This document shows positions 15,104 to 22,658 of a stretch of DNA of 44,959 nucleotides, piece after piece. The first letter of the stretch is position 1. Each line of letters opens with the position of its first letter. Location of the stretch: positions 1 to 44,959 of the forward strand of contig NZ_PYON01000028.1 in assembly GCF_003026355.1 (NCBI RefSeq). The letters run 5' to 3'. The position numbers were made by a program, and so were the translations under genes. The DNA comes from Photobacterium kishitanii. Lineage in GTDB: Bacteria > Pseudomonadota > Gammaproteobacteria > Enterobacterales > Vibrionaceae. The notes beneath the pieces are model-generated. The model was not told the origin of the DNA, did no database searches, and saw only the letters and a list, made by a program, of their open reading frames with translations.

Positions 15104-18040
15104 ATGAGTAAAATAGATTCAATAAGTAACGATGATAACAAAGGTATTTCTCGCCGTTCTTTTTTAAGAAGTACGACAATGATTGCAGGCGGTGCTACGG
15201 CTGGCATGTTTATTCCAGGCGCTGTTGATAAAGTTAATGCACTTGACTTGATGAAACAGTCAAATCAGCCAGAAGTGATTATTACTGCGAAAGGTCGAGC
15301 ACTCATTGCTAAAATGCAAGCTCAAAAAAAAATCTTGCTAATTGACTCAATGATTTTTGCTTATAAACCTAATCGTGGTAAAGCGCCAACAGAAAATGAA
15401 CCATTACAACCTAATGAAATTGTTCATAATGCTAAAATTCAACAACAAATTCGTTTATCTGAAGATGCAATAGCGCTTTCGACAACATTAGACAGTGATG
15501 TTGGGCCATTTAAATTTAATTGGAGCTGCTTATATTGTAGTGAATATGACACTATTATTGCGATTACTTATCCTAAGTTAACAACTAAAACCGTCGATGG
15601 TCCAGGCGTAAAAGGTAATACGTTAATCCGATCTTTTATTTTAAATTATAGTAACATTGCTGAAATTACTAATAGCACCATCATGGCTGCTGGCCCGAGT
15701 TTTATGGCTCATCAACGATTAGATAATGTTGAAAATTTAGCATTGCAAGCCATTATTGATCAGCAAGGTAAAGATTGGTTTATTAAAAATGGTTTTATGG
15801 TATTACCTATGGAAGGGGTATATAAAGTCATGGCAGGTGTGGCTTATATTTCTGGCCATCGTATTGAATTAGAAAATAATCGTGTTATTGATGCATCTAA
15901 TAAACCTTTTTATATATATGTTGATGCTTATAAAAACAATAATGACATTGACGGATTAGAAACAAAATTTAATATTATTATTTCTAATAAAGATTTAAAA
16001 AATTATGTTAATACTGATGGTGTTCATCATTATTATTGTAAACTTTGTCAGGTAATGACAGATGGATCTGTCAGTGACTTACGACCTCAAAATACGGTTG
16101 TTGATAAAGGATGGGCTGAAGCGAAGGATCACCAAGCAATAGAAAGCGTCTCAGGCCTTAAAATTTATCCTATTAGTCGTAACTTAGCTGTCGGAGATAC
16201 CATTCCTGAAGGATATAATGGCTTACGTATTAATGATAAAATTTATCGCGTGGCCTGCCATGGCGATGTTAATGAAATTGATACCAATACAACTTTTATT
16301 ATTGTAGATAAACAAAAATATTATTTACAACCTTGTATTGAAGGTCAAAGTTTTTATTCTATTGATAATCTGGCTGATTATGCCCCATTATCTGATTGGG
16401 GGGATAAGATTAATTATGCTGCAGAGATTTGTCGTAAAGATGGATTAATATTGTGGATACCAAATAAAGTCTATCGTTTTAATAAGACCATTGAATTGAA
16501 AGATATTAATGTGCAATGGGATGGCACGCTAGAGTTATGTAGTAATATTATTGGTGTCATACTGAAATATAATGTCAACCTTGTGGGGAAACCTATAATT
16601 ATGCGTTCAAAATCACTTGCGTATTTTGATAAAGCAATGGTTATGTTGACATCATCATCAGAAAAATTTGAAGGGAAATGGGTAACAAAAGGGTGTATTG
16701 AAAATAAAATTTCACAACTTAACATTATCAATGGCTGGATTGATTATGATTACACCGCACATGGTATTGTTGCAGATCAAACTAAATTAACAGGACAAGG
16801 TTTAGTTCTATTAGCGGGAAGTTGGACTGCTGACTTAACTAAGCGGCGCTCTCATGAATATGTTTGGCGCAATTTTATTTCTGATGTCTATGTCGATGGC
16901 TTTGAACAACCTTATGTATTACAAGCAGTAATTGATGATATTACTCCTAACCGTTGGATCACTTGGGTTAACGGTAATAAATTACATAATTTATGTGCAC
17001 GCCGATTCAAACAAGGGTTTGTAGTTAAATCACCATTACTACGCCCTAATGGGAAAATTGGTGGTGAAGTTGCAGGTAATACTTGTGCAAGTCTTGATTT
17101 TCAATGGTCACGAGTGAGTGCTGAAGCATTTCTTATTTGTGAAGGGCGTAATAATAAATTTGAATTAATGGGCTGGGATGCACCTAAAACAGCAACCAAT
17201 ACTATTCAATTTTTACGGGGTAATACTTTCCCACCTGGTTATGCAGAGGCATCGGGTAATATTGTTGAGCTTTATGGTGCAACTTTAGGAAAATTAAATG
17301 GTAGTGATTTATCACCATTAGTGTATGAATCTAACCCTGGTTTAAATACTTTTATAGCTGAAGGTTATGTCGCTCGTAATATAATGCCAGAATTATCGCC
17401 ACCGACTGTTGGTTCAGCATTAACTAATAGTTATATACCTAAGCTAGATAACTTTCTTGCTTTTATTAATCATCGCCCTCGATGTTATACTCAATTATTA
17501 AAAAATGGTAAGTTGCAATCAAAGGTTGATCTTACCCCAATGTTCGATTTTAACCCTGAATCATCAGTACGACTAGAGGTTGAAAAAGGTGATGAATATA
17601 AAGTTATTATATCGTTAGAGGGGGCGCGAAATCACTTTAATATGATCGGTAGCACACTTGGTTATAATCAATTATCGGCAGGGATCATTGATATTGATTT
17701 ACATGACCGACATAAAAAATCAGTTTATTCTTCTCGTCAAACATTGAAAACTGCCAATGTTACTGGGTTTATTAATGCTGCTAATATTAAAACTATAGTG
17801 ATAACCTATAGCGGTTTTGAGCAGGCCGGTCAATTAAATATCAGTGCATTGTATGGTCAAACTTATAATCGAAATGCGTCACAAGGATTTATGACCGCAG
17901 ATGGTGCATGTTGGATGCAAGATGACATCAAAATCAATAAAGCGGGGGCAGGGGTTGTTATTCGTGATGAAGTTAATGGTCAACTGTATCGTATCGCTAT
18001 TGCTAATGGTGAGCTTAAATTAGAACCTGTGAAAAAATAA
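15104..18040 (+). CDS. Tat-signal protein with P2 gpH-like tail-collar domain and tailspike beta-helix
   Basis: 978 aa. Residues 15-22 read ISRRSFLR, a textbook twin-arginine motif (Arg17, Arg18), followed by a Gly/Ala-rich hydrophobic segment and a likely cut after VNA (residue 46). The mature protein opens with VIITAKGRALIAKMQAQKK and a following domain (about 57-320) that matches the tail-collar fibre domain at the N terminus of P2 gpH-like tail fibres. It has two CxxC pairs (Cys142/145, Cys312/315). Around residue 430, PLSDWGDKINYAAEI, then DGLILWIPNKVYRF starts a pectate-lyase-3/tailspike-type beta-helix. The C terminus (GVVIRDEVNGQLYRIAIANG) is fibre-like. The folded protein would enter the periplasm by Tat. 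A tail fibre with an export signal and no phage around it is unusual; see findings. The start is ATG, with GTAAG upstream. Confidence 0.85.
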   Translation: MSKIDSISNDDNKGISRRSFLRSTTMIAGGATAGMFIPGAVDKVNALDLMKQSNQPEVIITAKGRALIAKMQAQKKILLIDSMIFAYKPNRGKAPTENEPLQPNEIVHNAKIQQQIRLSEDAIALSTTLDSDVGPFKFNWSCLYCSEYDTIIAITYPKLTTKTVDGPGVKGNTLIRSFILNYSNIAEITNSTIMAAGPSFMAHQRLDNVENLALQAIIDQQGKDWFIKNGFMVLPMEGVYKVMAGVAYISGHRIELENNRVIDASNKPFYIYVDAYKNNNDIDGLETKFNIIISNKDLKNYVNTDGVHHYYCKLCQVMTDGSVSDLRPQNTVVDKGWAEAKDHQAIESVSGLKIYPISRNLAVGDTIPEGYNGLRINDKIYRVACHGDVNEIDTNTTFIIVDKQKYYLQPCIEGQSFYSIDNLADYAPLSDWGDKINYAAEICRKDGLILWIPNKVYRFNKTIELKDINVQWDGTLELCSNIIGVILKYNVNLVGKPIIMRSKSLAYFDKAMVMLTSSSEKFEGKWVTKGCIENKISQLNIINGWIDYDYTAHGIVADQTKLTGQGLVLLAGSWTADLTKRRSHEYVWRNFISDVYVDGFEQPYVLQAVIDDITPNRWITWVNGNKLHNLCARRFKQGFVVKSPLLRPNGKIGGEVAGNTCASLDFQWSRVSAEAFLICEGRNNKFELMGWDAPKTATNTIQFLRGNTFPPGYAEASGNIVELYGATLGKLNGSDLSPLVYESNPGLNTFIAEGYVARNIMPELSPPTVGSALTNSYIPKLDNFLAFINHRPRCYTQLLKNGKLQSKVDLTPMFDFNPESSVRLEVEKGDEYKVIISLEGARNHFNMIGSTLGYNQLSAGIIDIDLHDRHKKSVYSSRQTLKTANVTGFINAANIKTIVITYSGFEQAGQLNISALYGQTYNRNASQGFMTADGACWMQDDIKINKAGAGVVIRDEVNGQLYRIAIANGELKLEPVKK

Positions 18041-18058
18041 TACGATCATCTTATCTTT

Positions 18059-18082
18059 GCCGCTTTTTATAGCGGCTTTTTT
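18059..18082 (+). terminator. Terminator of the Tat tail-fibre gene
   Basis: GCCGCT, TTTTAT, AGCGGC, then TTTTTT, 19 nt after the stop. Confidence 0.9.
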
Positions 18083-18270
18083 ATCATTGTGACTGCTGTA
18101 ATAGTGTTTTTTATAAATTTGCTTGTTGGTAATAATAAAGCGGATTCCTGTAAGAGATATGCATCATAAATAATACTTTTTTAGTAAAAATGTTTTTCTT
18201 AAATACTTGTTATGCCTTTTGCGAATAGGATTATTATTAGCGACCATCCGATAATGATAAATTCTATTTT

Positions 18271-18552
18271 ATGAAAAAAGTATCACCTCACGTAATGGCT
18301 AAATTATCTAACCTTTCTAAAACACTTTTGATAATTAATCTTATTTTCTTGATCTCCGATTTTAGCCTTTTTATTTTATATGGCAGCATGTTAGCTCTAA
18401 TATGTAGTTGGTTAATGCTGGCAAATATTGTTTCTATTCGATATCAAATTAAAACACTTTATAAAGATAATGTAATTGCTGGTTACCTTCGTTGTGCTTT
18501 TATTCCTTTTTCTGTTGCACGAGATGCTAAGCGCTTTAATGCTAGGTGCTAG
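18271..18552 (+). CDS. Small two-helix membrane protein ending in a 7-bp tandem array
   Basis: 93 aa with two membrane helices close together (about residues 19-38, LLIINLIFLISDFSLFIL, and 40-55, MLALICSWLMLANIV), a basic start and a basic end. I recognise no family. The last residues (A-R-C-stop) are encoded by the first copies of the GCTAGGT array at 18541, whose in-frame TAG stops translation after 12 nt whatever the copy number. The original C terminus may have been replaced when the array arose. The ribosome-binding site is weak. It stands alone between the tail-fibre and metalloprotease genes. Confidence 0.6.
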   Translation: MKKVSPHVMAKLSNLSKTLLIINLIFLISDFSLFILYGSMLALICSWLMLANIVSIRYQIKTLYKDNVIAGYLRCAFIPFSVARDAKRFNARC

Positions 18553-18669
18553 GTGCTAGGTGCTAGGTGCTAGGTGCTAGGTGCTAGGTGCTAGGTGCTA
18601 GGTGCTAGGTGCTAGGTGCTAGGTGCTAGGTGCTAGGTGCTAGGTGCTAGGTGCTAGGTGCTAGGTGCT
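18541..18669. repeat. Heptanucleotide tandem array (GCTAGGT)x18
   Basis: Eighteen perfect copies plus GCT. It overlaps the last 12 nt of the small membrane-protein gene and supplies its stop codon. The unit differs from the ACTCCAA array at 1-134 but has the same 7-bp period and similar length (129 against 134 nt). Confidence 0.98.
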
Positions 18670-18901
18670 TAGCCCATTTTTAATTTATGCAATGGCTAGT
18701 TAGCCTGATCAATATTCAGCAGTTATTGATGTGAAATATAGGAAGAGTGAATTATTTTGTTAATAACGAATACTTTAGTGTGATGCTGATCACAATTAAT
18801 TCGTTATATGGATAGTTGTTATAAAAAAGTAATTATGTCGTGTGGCGTTAAATTGCTTTCATATGTATATTTCTTATGGTTATCATAATTAAGGCTTATA
18901 T
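18670..18901. promoter_or_regulatory. Upstream region of the M66 protease gene
   Basis: About 230 nt with no gene. It contains TGTGATGCTGATCACA (about 18779-18794), which has the inverted TGTGA/TCACA ends of a CRP site with a 6-nt centre, a good visual match to the CRP consensus. This suggests cAMP-CRP control of the protease. Confidence 0.5.
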
Positions 18902-21900
18902 ATGAATATTAAACGTATTGCTGTCGCTGTGAGTGCATTGTTATGCGGTTATTCTACAGCAAGTTTTGCTGCATCAAGTACACAAACTGAAAGTGTGCAA
19001 CAACTTGAGCAAATGAAAGCAAAAGTATTGCAACGTATCATTGAAACGAAAAAACTTATTGAAGATCCTACCAATATTGAGATTCGTAATGGACAACGTT
19101 TCCTTAAATATAACGGTTATTTATATGCACTAACAACCAGCAATTTACCTTCTTTTATGCCTTTTGTTGATGGTTTTGATTATGCAGATCGTTCAGCAGA
19201 AGCAATGTTTGATTTTATTCAGGCGCCATGGAAATTAGTTAACCAGATGGATGGTGTTTATATTTATAACGACCAATTTGGTTACACTTATTTAGAGCAA
19301 TGGGATAAAGATAAGCAGTGTAATGTGCAATATCTTGTTGGTGATAAGGATTTAGTCAGTACCGCCACAAAAGATTGTTTGCCTTATAACGCCGACTTAA
19401 TTGAAGCATATGGCTTTATTGATGAACAACCTATTGTTAATCATCTCAGTGGTGATTTTGCTGCACAAATACGTTTTATTCAAAATCAAACGGCAGAGCC
19501 TTTTGGTAATGACGAAAAACAACAACAACGAATTGTCTCTCAACGTGAAGCATTATTAGTTTTAACACCAATGCTTAACGATGAACCAAAAAGTATTGAG
19601 TTAAAGATTTATAAAGATGGGGTGTTACTTGAAACTCGTCAGATGACGAATCCTCTCCAAATTTTAGAATCGGATCGTGCTAAGCAAGATGATCGTAAAG
19701 ATGTTGTCTATTCAAAACGCTCATTTACTACAGTATTACCGTGGAATTGGGTTGAGCAAGGCTTGAGCTTAGAGTTTGCAACTTATAGTGGTTTAAGTGG
19801 TGAATTAACGGCTGATCGTATTGATTTTGCAGCGCCTGCTCATCTTGATTTACCTATGATTCGAATTGGTATGTTAACTGAGCCGCCAGCAGCAAAAGCG
19901 CTTGAACTAAAAACTGCGCATTATGGCTCTGAGTTATTTCAACGTTTTCCACTCGCATCGATGACGATCAGTAATTATTTACCCATTAAATTAGATAAAG
20001 TTGTAATGTCTAATGGTGATATAAAAACAGAATATAGTGATTATGCGTCACCAGGTATTCACAGTGGTGATATGCGAGAAGATATTACCAAATCACTGAT
20101 TCAGCTAGGTATTGCTAATGCCAATTATGGCGTCGCTAGCTCTGGTGCAAGTCAATGGCAAGCTGATAATTATCCAGCGATTGTTATTGGTCATTCTATT
20201 GGTCGCTATAAAAATGATAAAGGTGAGGTTGGTAATTATACTCACGGCTTGTCGGGCGGTAATGGCATGGTATTACTTGCAGATACGACAGGTAATGAAG
20301 TAACTCATGAAATTGGTCATGCACTGAGTATGGGTCATTATCCTGGTGGTTATGCGAATGCAACTCACGGTGCAACCACTGGTTGGGGTTATGATGCGTA
20401 TCGCGGTTACATGGCAGACAACCTTAATTGGTGGTCAAATGTTGATGGCGAATATGGCTATGGCGATATAATGGTTACGCCTTATAAAACCCACTATGGC
20501 TATGGCACAGATCCAATGGGCGGCGGTGGCTTTGATTCTTCAACGTCAAGTTATCCATTATTCACTGGTTATTCATCAAAGCGAATTCAACACTATTTAG
20601 AGAGTAAAGATTATCTTGATGCGACATCAGTTAGTGGTTATAGCCATTGGAATGCGGTTACTCAGCAATTTGAAGCTGTTGCAACCACGACCAAGTTAAA
20701 GCCAGTTCAGCAAGGGACTGATGTTATGACTGTGGTGGGCTTTTATGATCCACAGTTGACCAATACCAGTTATATTTATCCTGCTCTATATGGTAGTTCA
20801 GGTAATGTTTACGATCTACCACAACCCGTTGTTGGTCAGTGTTGGGCGACCGTCACCTATGGTGATAATTCTCAACAGCTTATTGGTCTAGAAGGTGTTC
20901 GTAAAAATGGTGGTCTAAGTAACAAACTCCATTTTAACTTAGCACGCGAGCGTAACCCACAGGCAGTGACGGTTGAATGTCCTCAAACAAGCTTAGAAAC
21001 GATTGTCCGTAATGAATTATTAGCACATTACGGCCAAGATCGTTTTTATGCGTGGGGTGAAAATAACCGTTGGGGTGATGTCGGGGATGTATTTGAATAC
21101 CATCGCAATGGGCGTGTGGAGCTGTTTGCTTTAAAAAGCCAAAATTATTGGTATTTCCCTGAGTCAGGAAATTCTAACCACCAGTGGGCATTTATTGGCT
21201 ATCTTGATCAAATGATTGCTGAGAAGCAACCAACGGTCAATTTTGATGAATTAGGTCGAGTGGTTGTTGATAGCCGTACTTTTGCTATTAATACGGAATA
21301 CCTAGCTAAAGCGGTGACAATCGGTAAAGGTAAAGGGTACGATTTAGCGATTGAATCACAACCTTTATTTACTGAGCAAAGTGATTTAGCCCAGCTTGAT
21401 TTTGAAACCATTAATCAGTTTGATCAATGGGTTGCAGATCGTTATGGCAAGGGTGAGCTGAATAATGGTGTAACCCATAAACGTAAGCGTGCAGGTGCTG
21501 TCTATGTTCATTCAAATACTGAACTAAACACCCGTGATTACTTCTTAATGAAAACGGTAACTGCAGCTGCATTTCCAACTGATCACCGTAGTAATAATGA
21601 TTGGAAATATTTAGGTTCGGCTGAATCTTATGTCAATTTTGATTTCAATCCACTTAAATTGAATCGTCAAAATTTATCGAATGTTGAACGCCTAAAAAAT
21701 TATTTTGAGCAGTCAGCGTTATTGACGTGGGATCAACGCACTACCACCACCTGGGATACATCAAGCAGTGCGGTGTTTATCAACCCAACAGCTGAGGGAA
21801 TTAATGAATACTTTATTCAACGAATCCCTGCTCAAGGTGGCGAGTTCCCAACCAATAAAGCTTCAAATCGAGATTGGATTTACTTAGCTGATGACAACTC

Positions 21901-22159
21901 AGTTAATCAATTAGTACTTGAAATGGGTACTAACCAAACGGTATTTGAGCAATTAGTACTTGATTGGTATAAACAAGATAATTTCGGCAACTGGGGTGAC
22001 AATGGTCAAAGGGGCAATGTCGGTGATATTTATGACTATTATTTCCATGATGGTAAAACGCATTATTATCGTTTAAAGACAACTGGCTATGGTTACTTCC
22101 CTTGGCCATCAGAACAAGATCCAAGTAATGGTAACTGGCAATATATTGGTCATTACTAA
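18902..22159 (+). CDS. Secreted M66 (StcE/TagA-like) zinc metalloprotease with C-terminal repeats
   Basis: 1085 aa. Residues 1-23 are a Sec signal peptide ending ASFA with no lipobox, unlike lipoprotein TagA. The catalytic motif is HEIGHALSMGH (His469, Glu470, His473, His479), the HExxHxxxxxH form of M66 mucin-type proteases, within a Gly/Asn-rich region (THGLSGGNGMVLLADTTGNE) typical of the family. M66 proteases such as StcE cut mucin-like glycoproteins. After the catalytic domain, from about residue 700, four related modules of about 65 residues follow; the first and last contain W-G-D-x-G-D/V-G-D and end Y-F-P-x-x-S-N-x-x-W-x-Y-x-G, and the middle two are degenerate. They may bind host glycans or chitin (inference). 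Probably exported through type II secretion. A CRP-like site lies upstream. Confidence 0.9.
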   Translation: MNIKRIAVAVSALLCGYSTASFAASSTQTESVQQLEQMKAKVLQRIIETKKLIEDPTNIEIRNGQRFLKYNGYLYALTTSNLPSFMPFVDGFDYADRSAEAMFDFIQAPWKLVNQMDGVYIYNDQFGYTYLEQWDKDKQCNVQYLVGDKDLVSTATKDCLPYNADLIEAYGFIDEQPIVNHLSGDFAAQIRFIQNQTAEPFGNDEKQQQRIVSQREALLVLTPMLNDEPKSIELKIYKDGVLLETRQMTNPLQILESDRAKQDDRKDVVYSKRSFTTVLPWNWVEQGLSLEFATYSGLSGELTADRIDFAAPAHLDLPMIRIGMLTEPPAAKALELKTAHYGSELFQRFPLASMTISNYLPIKLDKVVMSNGDIKTEYSDYASPGIHSGDMREDITKSLIQLGIANANYGVASSGASQWQADNYPAIVIGHSIGRYKNDKGEVGNYTHGLSGGNGMVLLADTTGNEVTHEIGHALSMGHYPGGYANATHGATTGWGYDAYRGYMADNLNWWSNVDGEYGYGDIMVTPYKTHYGYGTDPMGGGGFDSSTSSYPLFTGYSSKRIQHYLESKDYLDATSVSGYSHWNAVTQQFEAVATTTKLKPVQQGTDVMTVVGFYDPQLTNTSYIYPALYGSSGNVYDLPQPVVGQCWATVTYGDNSQQLIGLEGVRKNGGLSNKLHFNLARERNPQAVTVECPQTSLETIVRNELLAHYGQDRFYAWGENNRWGDVGDVFEYHRNGRVELFALKSQNYWYFPESGNSNHQWAFIGYLDQMIAEKQPTVNFDELGRVVVDSRTFAINTEYLAKAVTIGKGKGYDLAIESQPLFTEQSDLAQLDFETINQFDQWVADRYGKGELNNGVTHKRKRAGAVYVHSNTELNTRDYFLMKTVTAAAFPTDHRSNNDWKYLGSAESYVNFDFNPLKLNRQNLSNVERLKNYFEQSALLTWDQRTTTTWDTSSSAVFINPTAEGINEYFIQRIPAQGGEFPTNKASNRDWIYLADDNSVNQLVLEMGTNQTVFEQLVLDWYKQDNFGNWGDNGQRGNVGDIYDYYFHDGKTHYYRLKTTGYGYFPWPSEQDPSNGNWQYIGHY

Positions 22160-22191
22160 CCGTAATTAGCACTAATTAGTGACAGTTTTAA

Positions 22192-22226
22192 AGTCGTATT
22201 TAACTTTGTTATTTACGGCTTTTTTA
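22192..22226 (+). terminator. Probable terminator of the protease gene
   Basis: AGTCGTA pairs with TACGGCT (one G-T pair), followed by TTTTTT. The stem is moderate and the loop long. Confidence 0.6.
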
Positions 22227-22301
22227 TTGATCGTGCAACAAGGTAGGCTCAAATGCTAAACTGGCGCTTATTCCATTTAGTGATTACAAAAAGGTAGTGT
22301 G

Positions 22302-22553
22302 ATGAATCCGATTATTGCGTTGTTAAAAGAGAATAATATTAGCGATGAGCAGATCAACAGTATTTTTCAAACGTTGACTCAAAATCCTCTTGCAGCAATG
22401 GCAACCATTAGCCAACTAGGTTTACCGCAAGATAAATTGCAAATGTTAATGGCACAAGTAATGCAAAATCCTGTATTAATTAAAGAAGCCGTTGAAGAAC
22501 TAGGGTTAGATTTTTCAAAGGTAGAAGCGGCTAAAGAGCAACTTCAAAAATAA
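22302..22553 (+). CDS. DUF2999-family protein
   Basis: 83 aa from ATG 22302; a GTG one codon earlier is less likely because AAGGT sits about 7 nt before the ATG. The sequence MNPIIALLKENNISDEQINSIFQ and NPLAAMATISQLGLPQDKLQ matches, as I recall it, the small DUF2999 proteins common in Vibrio and Photobacterium. It is acidic, all-helical and cytoplasmic, with no Cys. Function unknown. It is a single-gene unit between two terminators. Confidence 0.85.
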   Translation: MNPIIALLKENNISDEQINSIFQTLTQNPLAAMATISQLGLPQDKLQMLMAQVMQNPVLIKEAVEELGLDFSKVEAAKEQLQK

Positions 22554-22576
22554 GTTTGTTGATAACTGTATATATA

Positions 22577-22622
22577 AGGTCGCATAAAACCCGTATGTTA
22601 AGTGGTTTTAGCGGCCTTTTTT
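22577..22622 (+). terminator. Two-part stem terminator after the DUF2999 gene
   Basis: Outer arms AGGTCGC/GCGGCCT and inner arms TAAAACC/GGTTTTA form one long stem with a 12-nt loop, followed by TTTTTT. Confidence 0.85.
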
Positions 22623-22658
22623 ATAAGTACTGCAATCGTATCCATCAGGAAAGCCACA

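Noticed and set aside
8950..18040. A complete P2-like prophage or an R-type tailocin
   Set aside because: No capsid, terminase, portal, tube, sheath, baseplate, tape-measure, replication or integrase gene is present in the window, and I saw no flanking direct repeats that could be attachment sites.
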